Assembly (NCBI GenBank): GCA_032690845.1
Contig: CM064424.1
Coordinates: forward strand, 48,559,511 to 48,623,510
Direction: 5' to 3'
DNA length: 64,000 bases
From: Eleusine coracana subsp. coracana
Taxonomy: Eukaryota; Streptophyta; Magnoliopsida; Poales; Poaceae
A program made the translations under genes and the position numbers. The notes under the pieces are model-generated. The model saw nothing but the letters and a program-made list of their open reading frames with translations, did not search any database and was not told the origin of the DNA. The first letter of the stretch is position 1; each line of letters starts with the position of its first letter. Shown here in pieces: positions 34,190-45,608 of the stretch.

Positions 34190-34504
34190 TAAACTAGCGA
34201 ACGGTGCTTCAGCCTAGTGATTGAGGTGGCTTAATAGCACTCCCAAGGTTCCGGATTCGACTTCTAGTGAGAGCGAATTTACGGGTTGAGGTAAAAAAAA
34301 TCTCCTCGCTTGCTAGCACGTTAAAGCACATGTCTAAGGTGGTGGTTGTCTCACACGGGCTATGCTACCGATGTGTAAGGGTGGAGCAAGGGTTCGGAGT
34401 TTTTCTCGTGTGAGAAGGTCTTGTTTTTAGCAAAATGCCCGGGGACTGTCTTCCCCCCCCCCCCCCCCCCCCACAGGTCGAGTTTTTTTTTTTCTGTAAA
34501 CTAG
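34190..34504 (+). mobile_element. tRNA-derived SINE with 8-bp target duplication
   Basis: The SINE is 34198-34496, flanked by TAAACTAG at 34190-34197 and 34497-34504. A-box-like TAGTGATTGAGG (34215-34226) and B-box-like GGATTCGACTTC (34253-34264) mark a pol III promoter of tRNA origin. The 3' end AGGTCGAGTTTTTTTT equals that of the SINE at 28159-28438, so both belong to one family, although their heads differ. A C-tract of about 20 bases lies just before the tail. Confidence 0.87.
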
Positions 34505-35245
34505 ATTATTTTACATCTTTTATTAGTACTCTAATCTCAGTTTGCTAATGTGAACTAGGATTAAATCGATATTACCTTTTTAACCTCTCATGTGTATTGT
34601 CTAATGTGTTAAGCGGGTCAACAAGCCACATAATCCCGTCTTTTTTTAGGCCATATTTATTTGGTCTCTCTGAATGACAACACTTGAGAAGAGGGATAGT
34701 TGGGGGGGTTATCCAAAACTTTAGCCATATTTAGAGGGAATAAAATAAATTTTATCCTTTATTAAAAAAAACTATCATGTATCTCAAAACAATAGACTAG
34801 TTAAATGTTTAAATTAATTTTCTTAATCCTGGGCAGTCCTTGTCCAACCCAGCTCAGCCCTGACAAAAAAAATAGGAACGAACAATTATTGCTAACATGG
34901 CTGATTTTTTAAGTAATTGGATTCCTGTAGAGGGGCAGAACCATAATCTTAATATGTGCACCTCTTCGATAACTTTCTGGGTGTTGTGGAATATCAGAAT
35001 CAAAATGGTTGTAGAGAAAAAGTTTTTATAGAACCCATGTGATCTGATCCATCGAATCTTGATGTGTATATAGAAATGGCGGATACTGTTTGGGATCCAA
35101 GATCGATCATTGCTGCAGGATAAGTTGATGAAGATGAAGCAATGGGCAGAGGAAGATCAACGGCGAAGGCATGAAGGACAAGAGGAAACATTTATGTTTT
35201 TTTCATGCGGGGGGGGGGGGTGTCTTTTTGAGAGGCCCGTCAGTA
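34505..35245. other. Spacer without recognised gene
   Basis: Non-coding. The words GATCGATCATTGCTGCAGG and ATAAGTTGATGAAGATG at about 35101-35130 recur at 35550-35583, on the other side of the next MITE, so part of the target region is duplicated. A G-run lies at about 35211-35220. Confidence 0.5.
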
Positions 35246-35486
35246 CCATGTGGCAGGGTTTGAAGAACCAGCAGGAATCGGCCAGTTATCCCGATTAACT
35301 AGAGAACTGGTCCCGGCCGGTCACCCTAACCGGCCGGTTCTATTTGGCTAACCGTAGCTAGTTACTATAGCTAAACAGTTAACCGGTCGGTTCCTCAATT
35401 AACCGGCCGGTTTATTGAGAAATCGACCAGTTTTCAGCCAAACCAAGCTGGCCGGTTCCACCGATTTTTTCAACCTTGCCATGTGG
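35246..35486. mobile_element. hAT-type MITE, copy 2 of the CCGG-rich family
   Basis: The element is 35254-35478 (225 bp), starting CAGGGTTTGAAG and ending TTTTTTCAACCTTG. The 8-bp duplication CCATGTGG is perfect on both sides (35246-35253, 35479-35486). The body has many AACCGGCCGGTT-type palindromic words, as in the copies at 26012-26207 and 40465-40652. Confidence 0.92.
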
Positions 35487-38254
35487 TGGGAGCGGGCACA
35501 AGGATTCATAAAGATTCAGGTCTGCTACTGATGGTGCGCACTTCGCAGATCGATCATTGCTGCAGGATAAGTTGATGAAGATGCTTTTGCATCTCTAGTA
35601 GCTAGAATTGTGCATGTAAAGGAGACAGATGGATGTTAAAGCATTCATGTGGAACTTGGAGCACTGTCTCGCCCCAGTGGAAGGCCTATACTACAGCCAC
35701 GAACAAACTAAATTGGCCATGGACTAGAGTTGATGATCGCAAAGTAGTGTCAATGAACATGGTGTAGAGATTAACTTATTACGAATGGAATTACGAATAT
35801 CTGTCTTAAAAAATCCACAGATTGACTATCAGAGGAAATTAAAAGAAGAAACAAAGCAGTTTGAGCTAGCAACCAAAAACCATGGTACGAAAAAAGGTCG
35901 CTGAAATTGCCGCATCATATCAATAAAAGAAGTCGTAAATGGTTCCATATAATACAAAAACTGCAATACGATTTATTTCTTTCCCAAGTAACTATATAGA
36001 TCAGCAAGTATTACATGCCTCAAGGATATGTTAAGAGATTAGCACCAGATTTGCACTAGTCTGGATAGCACAGCGGACAGCGGTACCTACAGCAATTCCA
36101 CATATAGTATTGTAACCTGGATCATATTTCACCTCAACGTTATAACATTGCACGGAACAAGGACTTCTATAAAGAAATGAACTGAACAAGGAATTATATA
36201 AAGGATCATATTTCACCTCAACGTGATAAACCAAGACCGATAACATAGGAAAATAGAACCAGAAATAGGCCCTCTACTGTCCCACGTATGGACAGAATCG
36301 CAACTTGATTCACATAGAAACACCTTCCACACAAATCGACAGCAACACCACTTCCTAAACTTGCTAAACAGTGGCAAAGTTATGTTCTCAGCTCACACGC
36401 TTCAGACATGCAAACATTTCAGTGTGACAACAAAAAGCCAGGGAATGCTCAATTGAGACTTCAGGTAGAAATGATGATACCTCAATCTCAATCACAACGG
36501 ACAACTAGCACTACATTGCCATGTGAATAGTAGCAGCAAAACTAATTAACTCAAAACCCACGGATTACAGGGCATAACAAAATGAATTTCATGTCATGGT
36601 AGTTATCAAGCATTTTTTTTTTAAAAAATGCAGCTAAGGATTGACAGGATAAAAGCCAACTGCAGTACATTTGTTCTAAATATTACTACCAGAATAAGCT
36701 TTTACGCATATCATGTGAGCTTGACACAGCACTCTAACATAATATTAACTAAAAATTACTGAACCATTACCATCAGTTAAACCACTCATATCCAATAATT
36801 ATTACCAGAACCAGCTTGCGCAAAATAAGTCATTTGGGCTGTGACACAGCACCCCTCACTAGCATAATAATAGCAGAAGCTACAGTAACCACTAGTAAAA
36901 TATTATTATCTCCATCCCTTCAATTCATATCCGTTTCCAGCTTGAATCTTCCATCCATCCATCCATCTGCTTCAAACAATAAATAGGACTAATGTAAGTG
37001 ATTCAACAGTCAGGCATCATAAATCAAAGTAATAGATGAAATGCCACAACCCAGCAAGACAGAAGTATCACATAAAAACATAATTGAATTACAACAGGGA
37101 TAAGCACTTATCTGGGAACTGGGATGCATAAAAACTAAATATTTCCAGGATACGTAAAAACCGAATATCTAAGTGTATGTGAACATGCTCATCATCAGCT
37201 ACTAACATTTCTGGAGTTAGATTTATGGATACTTCCAGATAAGAACTCTCTACGTGGTTCATACTAGAATCAGAGGGAATTAAATAGTATTTATTAAGAA
37301 AAAAGTAGATGGTAAAAAAACAATTTGGAATTTAAGCTGTTTAGCATCCTCAAGTTCATTTGGTATAAAAGGGTCCGTACATGTGTGTGTGATTCTCACA
37401 GATCAATTTCTTGTATCATGGACCCAAACTGAGCTACAATTTCATTGAGCATAGCTTATCATCCTCTGCTCATACCACAGCTTAATAACTTTGGAGAAAT
37501 CATGCCTTTTCTACAAGGCATTACAGTTTAATTTTATTAAGAACCTTGCTGAAACGAACCATTACCTTCTTAAAAAAGTGAGTGTCTTACCTTTTTATGC
37601 ACCATTAATTGAAAAAAAAAATCTAAGAATGATCTCTAAAAGAGCAGAGCATACACTTACAGAACTGATCCCAACACCCAGTCAATTCTATCATTTTTGA
37701 ATTCAGATACCCAGTCTATTTTACTTAAATAGCAACTAAAATATCAGAATCATGAATGCTACAACATGGAATCATCTAAATATGCCATTTATAACCTTAT
37801 CAACTGGTGCAGCGTTTCAGGATAAGCATTACAACTTGCAGCATAGATAGGCATTCAATCAAGAACTGATTATTTCAACACAACAATACCGATTGAAGAC
37901 CAAAGAAAGCTAGCTAGTCATTAAAATAAGGAGTTGAGTTCCCCTTGTATCATCCATAACAATTTGACCAGTGTTACAAGTTCAGTCAAATTCCCAGACC
38001 ATACGGATATGCGTGTGCCTGGTGTGGCTATATACTTTTATAAAGATAATAATTGATAAGAGTGGGGTTAAATTCTTATTGCATGTATTAGTGTATTAGA
38101 ACATTTTAATAATTGGCAGCAAATTAAAATTCAAGCCTGGCACATAAAATTCTCAACAGATTTGGTATAACAACTCTTTAATAGATTAAGCAGAAACATA
38201 ATAACTGAGGTACAATAATTTAATATACCAGATAAGCGAGATTTGAAGCCACCC
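35487..38254. other. AT-rich region downstream of the GeBP-like gene
   Basis: No coding region is recognised. The right part should hold the 3' UTR of the minus-strand gene ending at 38255; I cannot place its poly-A site. A 22-base word (GGATCATATTTCACCTCAAC plus GT) occurs at 36119 and 36203, with GAACAAGGA.T.TATA.A words between, a small decayed tandem repeat. The absence of transposon termini makes this the quietest part of the window. Confidence 0.5.
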
Positions 38255-39778
38255 TCAAAAGTCATGTTCTTTCAAGTGAATCAACAGACCGAGAACCTCC
38301 ATCTTTATGTTCCATTGATCGATCTGAATCTTTGCCTTAACTATTCTTTGTTCTTTGATGTTGGATTCCAGGGCATTTGCCATCTCATCATCAATGAACC
38401 CAAATGCTCTCCTCAGAGTCACTCCACACGGATGCTGGGCCTTGATCCTCTCCACACACTCAGCAAGGCTGGGGTACAGGTTCTGCAACTCATCAAAGCT
38501 TCTGGGTGTGCGTCGTACACTAATAACCTCTATCTCTTTCTGCATCCGATCTTCATCAGTTTCCTTGGTGGTGCCTACGCCACTATTCTGATTGCCAGTG
38601 GAAGCATCATTGTCTGTCTTCCCTCCATTGCCATTCACCAAAGTGTCGCCATTCTGAGTGGCAGTAGCGGTACCCTCCATGAACAGCTTTTTCTTTACAT
38701 TTCTTGTAGTTTCCACTACAACAGCCTGATCTTTTTTCTTCCCTTTCTGAGTATCAATATTTTGACCAGTGACCTCTTTCACTGGCTCGCCCTTTGAATT
38801 TCCATCCATCACTTTCTCTTTGGTAGCCTGACCTCTTTTACTCTTTGTAAGAGAGGAATCCTTTTGAGATGCAGCAGCAGCAGCAGCAGCAGCAGCAATA
38901 GCCTCCTTAGCCTTCTCTCCCCATATTTCTTCTGAGAGATGGTACATCCGGAGCTGATCTTCTCCAGTTGGCACATTTCCTGTGCTCGAGATTTTTTCAT
39001 ACCGGTTCTTCAAACTTCGAACCTTGTCATACATATCTGGACAGAGGCAGTCTTTCCTATCAAGGCTATCACCAACAGTAGCCAGGAGATCAGCAGTATT
39101 CATAAGAGCTGCCTCACTCATTACATGTGCCGCAAGGGCCTCCAAGATCGTTATGGTGTCCTTTTTCGACCATGGACGGCGAGCCTCTGACTTGGTCAAC
39201 CCTGAGGAACTGAGCGCCGCCGACTTCTCAGCAGGCTTACCCCCAGTAGTAGGCTTGGTAGCTTTGCGAGACGGAGTTGGCTGAGGTGCCGCCTTCTCCA
39301 TCTTAGTACTGACCATCTTTTTCCCTTTACCAGCCTCAGCCTTGGCCTTCTTGGCCTTCTTGGCCTTGCCGGAGGGAGCAGGCTCCGGTGCGGGCCTCTT
39401 CTTTTTCTTCAACTCGGTCTTCGACTTGCTCTTCTTTGGCACAGCCTCCAACTCCGGGACCTCGGAATCCGACTCCTCCTCGTCTAGCTGGGCGGCCGGC
39501 TTGGCGGGGGAGTGCATCGGGGACTGGAAGGGATGCGCCACCGTGTCGGGGTGGGATTCCTCCTCGTCGGCGTCATCGGCCGCTGCTGCAGCGGTGTGGG
39601 GTTGTGGGTCTTGCGCTTGCGGCGGCATTTGGACTGCGGCGGCGCGTGGCGACCCCTCCTCCTCCTCCTCCTCCTCCTCCTCCTCCTCCTCCTCCTCCTC
39701 CTCCTCCTCCTCCTCCTCCTCGCTGGAGGAGGACTGCTGCGGCGGAGGCGGAGAGGTGGCGCGACGCTTCCGACTCAT
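38255..39778 (-). CDS. GeBP/STOREKEEPER-like transcription regulator (DUF573)
   Basis: A single uninterrupted frame of 507 residues. The N terminus is MSRKRRATSPPPPQ, followed by 22 consecutive Glu (residues 20-41), then acidic Ser/Glu and long Lys/Ala/Pro-rich stretches (KKSKSK, KKKKRP, KAKKAKKAK) that look like nuclear localisation signals. Residues about 200-290 (RPWSKKDTITILEALAAHV, then CPDMYDKVRSLKNRYEKI and HLSEEIWGEKAKE) form the DUF573 DNA-binding domain of the GeBP/STK family, a plant-specific non-canonical helical DNA-binding fold. The C terminus (FDELQNLYPSLAECVERI ... ALESNIKEQR ... IQIDQWNIKMEVLGLLIHL) matches the family's conserved C-terminal region, thought to mediate dimerisation. 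Family members are usually intronless, as here. They act in the nucleus in cytokinin and defence-related gene control (family knowledge). It appears intact. Confidence 0.92.
   Translation of the reverse strand: MSRKRRATSPPPPQQSSSSEEEEEEEEEEEEEEEEEEEEEEGSPRAAAVQMPPQAQDPQPHTAAAAADDADEEESHPDTVAHPFQSPMHSPAKPAAQLDEEESDSEVPELEAVPKKSKSKTELKKKKRPAPEPAPSGKAKKAKKAKAEAGKGKKMVSTKMEKAAPQPTPSRKATKPTTGGKPAEKSAALSSSGLTKSEARRPWSKKDTITILEALAAHVMSEAALMNTADLLATVGDSLDRKDCLCPDMYDKVRSLKNRYEKISSTGNVPTGEDQLRMYHLSEEIWGEKAKEAIAAAAAAAAASQKDSSLTKSKRGQATKEKVMDGNSKGEPVKEVTGQNIDTQKGKKKDQAVVVETTRNVKKKLFMEGTATATQNGDTLVNGNGGKTDNDASTGNQNSGVGTTKETDEDRMQKEIEVISVRRTPRSFDELQNLYPSLAECVERIKAQHPCGVTLRRAFGFIDDEMANALESNIKEQRIVKAKIQIDQWNIKMEVLGLLIHLKEHDF
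39656..39721 (-). repeat. Pure (GAG)22 coding microsatellite
   Basis: A run of 22 identical GAG codons (CTC on the plus strand) encodes the poly-Glu of the GeBP-like protein. There is no synonymous GAA interruption, so the tract is free to change length by slippage. The antisense strand would read poly-Ser or poly-Leu; those frames are shadows. Confidence 0.95.
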
Positions 39779-40078
39779 CGGCGGCGAGGGTTGGGGATTG
39801 GGTGCGGCGTACGGGAGATGGAGCGTCGGGCGAAGGATTGTGTTGTGTGTGTTGGGACTTGGGAAAGGAGCGGAGCAGCCGAAACGCCCACCTCCTCGAG
39901 GATCTTTATACAGTACTCGCTACCTGCCTCCTTCCATTTTGATGATTTTTTTCTTCTTCTTTGTGTGTTATACTATTTGGGAAAAGAATAAAATACTACC
40001 AGATTTGTTGATCCTCGACTCCTCGTATTCTTCCATGGAGACGGCGTTGAATGCGCCCACGCATCCTTCCAAGAAACG
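39779..40078. promoter_or_regulatory. 5' flank of the GeBP-like gene
   Basis: This lies directly upstream of the minus-strand GeBP-like start and must hold its 5' UTR and promoter. No clear TATA box was located. A long plus-strand frame through this part is the antisense shadow of the gene running on into non-coding DNA. Confidence 0.45.
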
Positions 40079-40290
40079 AAGGTTGAATGCGCCCGCTCCT
40101 TCCAAGAAAAAAAGATCGCTTGTGCTGCATGCACCCTCCTTACGTAAGGGACAAGATCACAATGAAAAGCAGATTTTTACATTCATGCATGGAAGTTCAA
40201 AATTTAGTACCTAATAAAGAATTTTATTTTATTAGAGCAAATAAAATGATCCTCATCAAAAGATTGATTTAGAGAGTTTGTAAAACAATA
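40079..40290. repeat. Local duplication, copy A
   Basis: From AAGGTTGAATGCGCCCG to AGAGAGTTTGTAAAA this 210-bp stretch matches 40803-41008 in the same orientation. They share CATGCACCCTCC, TTTTTACATTCATGCATGG and AAGTTCAAAATTTAGTAC among others. Copy A also has a shorter GTTGAATGCGCCCACGC copy just before it (40056-40072). Likeness to copy B seems to go on to about 40430. Confidence 0.88.
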
Positions 40291-40456
40291 TTGGAAGCTA
40301 CACACGGTGACGTTGGGTGGCTGGATCCCTATCGGTGTCTGACCGTTTGAAGAGGAGAACAAATGATAACAACAACATGGCGGGGAAGAGAAATGTGGCT
40401 CATGAACGAACCAGCCATAGAGAACGACCCTGCAATCGGTGGACAAGCAGTTTTGG

Positions 40457-40660
40457 ATCAGACGCAGGGTTTTCATAACCGCAGAAAATCGACCGGTTAT
40501 CCCGGTCCTAACTGGTCGCGCTAACCGGCCAATTAACCTAAAAAAATCAGATCTAGTACTGTAGCAAATGGTTAATCGGTCGGTTTCTCCGATTAACCAT
40601 CCTGTTTATAACTGAACCGAGCCGGCCGGCTTCTCCGATTATTTCAACCCTGATCAGACG
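40457..40660. mobile_element. hAT-type MITE, copy 3 of the CCGG-rich family
   Basis: The element is 40465-40652 (188 bp), starting CAGGGTTTTCATAACCG and ending TTATTTCAACCCTG. The 8-bp duplication ATCAGACG is perfect on both sides (40457-40464, 40653-40660). The ends CAGGGTT and AACCCTG are the best-kept of the three copies and define the family terminus. Confidence 0.94.
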
Positions 40661-40802
40661 GCGCCGATGTTGACTTGCACCAGTCATTGCATTACGTTTG
40701 CAGTTGGCAATAACCCGCGGGGAGACGGTGCTGGCCAGCTTTGCGACCAACAGCCCCGATGTTGGCCTTGGCCATGATCTATACAACCTGATGAGTACAA
40801 CA

Positions 40803-41008
40803 AAGGTTGAATGCGCCCACCCTTTCCAAGAAAAAAAAGATCCGGTGTGGTGCATGCACCCTCCATTAAGGGACAATATCACAATGGAAAGTAGTAGATT
40901 TTTACATTCATGCATGGAAGTTCAAAATTTAGTACTAAAAAATTTTATTTCACTAGAGCAAAATGATCCTCAAAAGATTGATTTTAGAGAGTTTCTAAAA
41001 AAATAATT
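40803..41008. repeat. Local duplication, copy B
   Basis: This direct repeat of 40079-40290 lies 0.72 kb away. Its continuation is cut by the gypsy element at 41027 and resumes after 49755: CTCATGAACAAACCCGCC (about 49813) pairs with CTCATGAACGAACCAGCC (about 40399). So the duplication is older than the gypsy insertion. Confidence 0.85.
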
Positions 41009-41026
41009 TATCTGGTGACTGGATCC

Positions 41027-41574
41027 TATTATGGTTACAAGTCTAGAATAAACTCGTATAGGACGAGCCGAGGGTCAATAGAGCCGAAGACCCCTCCCTC
41101 GGTCAAGCTAGGATGGGAAGGAGCAACGCAGAGCACCGTCCAAGTACCGAAGGGCGGGAGAGGGTGCCTTTCGACTAACAAACTTTTGGTATTATCTAGT
41201 TAGAATAGTACAAGAAGGTTCTGATGACAGGTCTCTGTCCCATCGCCCAGGGGTGCAGGTGAGCATTTATAGATCCATGCTCACCTGTCCTCCAAGTGTG
41301 GTTACAGATATGCTCCGATTCTTACATCACACACCCTACTACTTGACCTAGCGGTATTCCGGTACTTCAATCTCCATCCGGTATATGCCTCCGGCTATCA
41401 TCCTCTGGCGCCTGCGCCTGGAGCCCATCGTGCCGTACAGCCTTCGACCGTACTGGCCTTCGGGCGCCTACCGGGCCGAAGGTCCTCTGGGCCGTCAGCC
41501 CAGCCGGGCCTTGCTTCTTACTATTGGGCTGTCTTCTGGCCTTGGGGAGACTAAGGGGTGGGCTTCCCCTAACA
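41027..41574 (-). repeat. 3' LTR of the Tat-like element
   Basis: 548 bp. Plus-strand ends are TATTATGGTTAC on the left and TTCCCCTAACA on the right; the outer TG appears mutated to TA. 41184-41574 aligns without length change (391 bp) to the right LTR piece. The purine-rich ATGAGGGGCTGC (minus strand) lies next to the right edge, as a polypurine tract should. Confidence 0.8.
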
Positions 41575-42206
41575 GCAGCCCCTCATGGGCGAGATTCGCC
41601 TTCGGGCAGGACCGAAACCGTGATCATGCGAAATGACCACCCCTAGTCTCCCCCCCCTTTTCGGGCCTGTCCGGAGGCCGTCTTTTACTTCGGCTATCTG
41701 CAATTGCCAATCAGAACTATATTCGACGAGGTTAACCAATTAATCACCCGCGAGGCACGACAACCATGATCACTACGTTACTCCGCCCTTGGTCCGAACG
41801 GCCTTTGGACTTCCTGCGACATTCTCTTTATATTCCACAGGCATGTTGTCATAAATACATCCCACGCGCCTATCTGCTATAACTGCACCTGACGCGATTT
41901 ACCCGGTGCGCTCCCCAAGCGAGCGTGCCGCTATAAATTCGGCTCACACGCCACGCGTCGCCCATCGGACCAGTGAGTGCACGGTCGGACGCGAGAGACC
42001 GTCGCACAACCCGTACTTCGCCGGCTATATAAACCGGCCTCTCACCCCTCCTCCTTTCACTTTCACCTCAACTTTTGACCGTTCTTGAAACCCTAGCGCC
42101 TCCGCTACCAAACTTCCGCTACGCACAACTCAGCACACACTCACTCACCCCAGAGGTTGCACGACGTTTCTTCTTCAACTTAGTCGAGCACATCCTTCGG
42201 CGGATA

Positions 42207-45200
42207 ATGGGCCCTCGGAAAGCTAGGTCCGCATTTGGTTCTGAGCCAAGGCGAGTTAACAACAAAAAAGCCGGAAGTGCCTATTGGGGCCAAGCTCAGT
42301 TACCGAAGAGCTGCTAGATGCATGGGCCGCCGAGCCAAAGCTATGGTTTGAAAGATCCCGAGCGTCAGTGCCGAAGGATGACGAAACCGTGCCCCAACCT
42401 CGGCCCGGCACGATAGTGGTCTTCGAACGGTTTTTTGAAGCAGGGCTCCGGTTCCCTTGTTCACGGTTCATCGGAGACGTCCTGGCCTTCTACGGGCTAG
42501 AGATACAACAGGTACTGCCAAATACCATCGCCCCGCTGGCCTGTTTCAAGTGGGCGTTCAGAATGGAGGGCGCCGAGCCGCACGCTGGTGCCTTCGCTGC
42601 TACACACTTGGCGTCTCAATGGGAACACCCTTGCCCCGAGGACCCCACCATGTTGTCAAATTATCTTACCATCACCCAACGCGACGTGCCCGCGAAGGGG
42701 TCCCGGCAGCACTGGGGAAAGCAGATCGCCGCCGGCTGGTTCTACTACAATGTGGGCCCCGACAACAACCTGTGCAGTCGGAACACCGAGATCATATATA
42801 CGCCAAAGCCCGTGATCCTGAAGGATAGCTTACTCACAACCCGTGTCCAGCTATTGTCCCGAATGGCCGGGTGACTAAGCATGCAGGACTTGGTGGAGGA
42901 GTTCTGCGCCGCTGGCATCGACCCTCTTCGGGCCGACTAGCATGTGCAGTTCATCACCCGAGACCCTGTAAGCAGGGATTTGCAACTTGACCGGGGGCGG
43001 CTCCCGAAGATCAATTTTGCCGAGAGAGCAGCGAGCCAACCACTATCTTGGCCCTTTGATCCAGAAGGAGTGGGAACTGCTAGGGGAGATGAGACACCGT
43101 GGGCAGACCAACCGCATTGTGCAACTATACAATACGGAGGCCGTTCTGCCACCACGGGAGCCGCATAAAGCCGAGACTCAACAGCCCGGAGGAAAGGCGG
43201 CTAAAGGTCCGAACGACAAGGAGGAGGAGGAGGAGGAAGAGACAGAGGAGGAGGAAGAAGAGGTAATCACCCCTATTGCACCGCAGAAGCAAGTAAAGGT
43301 GGTTACCAAGCGTCCCGCAACTCAGAGGGGTGGCGCCGGAGATGCGACACCCGTGCCGCGGGGCGTGAAGCAGCTGGCGAAGCACGCACTACACATGAGA
43401 GGCAGCATTCGGCTTGATGAGGGTACCTCCGACCGAGGGGAGAAGAAGAAGAAGAAGCGTTCTGGGGCCACCGAAGGCGCATCCTCGCCCGCGCCAAAGC
43501 CGTCTAAGCGCCGACGTCTCCGCAAACAATACGCGGAGAGCATTCTGAGACCGGCGACCCCGAGCGAAGCGACGACCGATGAGGACGTTGTCGCCGCCAC
43601 TCCGAACCAGACACCACCGGCGACCCCACCCCCGAGCACAGCGGATGCCGAGAGCCAGCTGAATGTGTTGGTGGGCGCTGTTCCAGATAGGTCCAGGGAG
43701 AGGCTGGAGGGGGGTTCCGGTGGCTTTGCGTCACCTTTGCCCCGATCCCCCGGCATCCTAATGCCGTCCTTGGACTTCGGCGCCGATAGCCCCTCAGCCT
43801 GCACAGGTAGCCGAGGCCGCTAAGTTCTTCGCTGTGCTCTTGTGCAATCTGGTCTAGTGTTTTAACAATTCGCTTTCTTGTTTTTGACAGGACAACATGG
43901 GGGCGGCACCGAAGATGCCCCCGACCCATGCCAGACCAAAGAAGCGGTGATCAGCGCCCGCTCTACCTCTGAATTCGGGAAAGAGAGCTCCGGATCACAT
44001 ATCCAGAGCAGCAGTTCGACCGGAGGCAGCAAGGCCTTCGGGGAGGAAGAGGAGGTGGAAGGGGAGGAGCGCCAGGTTGAAGACATCGGCAGTGAGGAGG
44101 AAGAAAAAGAGGAAGAGCTCCCCCTGATGCGCACGCAGAAAGCTGGTCACGACAAAGGTTTCATGGGCGTGCTTCCTTCGGGTGTACAACCGGGGGATGT
44201 CGGAACATCTCTATGTGCAAGCGACTTCAGCGGTTGCCCCGAGGCCGTAACGGCGCTGGGGTACGCATCGCAAATGATGGACCTGTGCGACAGCGAAAAA
44301 GTGCTCGAGGATGTTGACACGACGACTGCCATCAGCTACTTGGCTCGCCTTACCATGCAGGTATGCGATGTTCTAAGGCTTATTGTTCTTAACCAAAAAT
44401 ATTACTGCTGGCTTCTAATCCATCATGTGTTTCCACAGACCACCCTATTGTCCCGGATCTCGAGGCCAAGTTGTCCCCGGAGGCGGCCCTTATGGAGCTA
44501 AAGAAGCAACTGGCTGAAAGCCAAGCACAAGCCAGTCATCTACCGCGGACCTGAAAAAAGCTCAGGACGCACTCTCGGAGGCTGAAAAGAAAACTCAGCA
44601 GGTCACCGAAGAGGCGAAGAAGAAGACCTAGGGAAGCAGTTGGCAGTTCTGCGCAAAGACAACCAGGCACTAGGAACCGACAACATGGCCCTGCACAGCA
44701 ACAATCAGAAGCTGACCAGAGCTTTAGAACATGCCTCTGTTTACATCGAAGAATCTGAAACAATGAGCCGGGGCCTGTTCGGCTTAATAACACAACTGCG
44801 CCACTTCTTCGCTGGAATGGGGCTAGCCTCCCGGGAGCCAGGGCATGCCGAGGGGGATGGTATAAAAAGCATCAACTAGCTGAGCAAGGGCCTCGACCGT
44901 GCTAAGGACGGTCTTCGGTCGTACGGCGCTATCTGCGCTCGGATAGGCTAGACGGCGGCCTACTCTACGCTGGAATCACTAGCCACTCCTCGAGGCTTGG
45001 AGATTCATGAGGCTACATGCCAACTGCTGTCCTGGTGCCGAGGGAACCACGCCGAGTACAGCTAGCTGCAGGAACAACTAAGCCCAATTGGTAATGTCTT
45101 AGGGCGGGAGTTTTGGCAGCCCCTTGGCAACGATCTTGCCGAAGCCCTTGCTCGCGAGGCAGCTGCTCACCTGGTTATGTCCGCCCCCGCCACCGATAAC

Positions 45201-45401
45201 ACTCCAGTCTCCGGTGGACAATGGGGACCTGTCCTGTCGGCTGGTGGTGCGGATGGCACCACCACCGGAGCCCCTGGCACTTCAGGCCACGACGCCGGTT
45301 CTACTGCTGGTGCTTCGACTTCTACTGCTCCGGGCTCCAGCACCGAAGAGCCCCACGACCATGAGGCACCTTTTGCGGCTGCTCCGGAGACCCAGGTGTG
45401 A
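42207..45401 (+). pseudogene. Antisense multi-exon ORF with PF04195-like domain
   Basis: It starts at ATG 42207 (MGPRKARSAFGSE) after an AACCCTAGCG leader typical of grass 5' UTRs. After a frameshift near 42280 comes VVFERFFEAGLRFPCSRFIG, with DVLAFYGLEIQQVLPN and ACFKWAFRMEG, the pattern of PF04195 (putative gypsy-type transposon domain, plant-specific, function unknown). Then follow an acidic and basic linker (poly-Glu at 43217-43262, RKQYAESILRPATPSEATT), a likely intron at about 43806-43890 (GTAGCC...TTTGACAG), a second acidic exon, an intron at about 44360-44439 (GTATGC...CCACAG) and a coiled-coil (ELKKQLAESQAQ, QVTEEAKKK, LAVLRKDNQALGTDN). Stops near 42873, 42938, 44628 and 44877 and frameshifts near 42280 and 43025 break it. 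Exon limits are estimates. Confidence 0.65.
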
Positions 45402-45608
45402 GCTCGCCCTTATCTAAGGCCACCGCACCTTCTAGGCTAGCTAGCATTTGGCATGATATGATTTTGTACAACGGTCGTAAGCATCTAGCGCTCCAACGGC
45501 TTTCCCCCTATAACTTAGGCATCTTTTTGGAATGAAACTCTGTTCATTATTTACCTAAATTGTCTATTGTACCTTCCCTAAGATTTGCCTTGCTATCTTT
45601 CTCTAGAA

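Noticed and set aside
39342..40214. Long plus-strand frame opposite the GeBP-like gene
   Set aside because: It is the antisense of the GeBP-like coding sequence; its poly-Ser comes from the CTC run. It has no domain and its tail runs into non-coding DNA.
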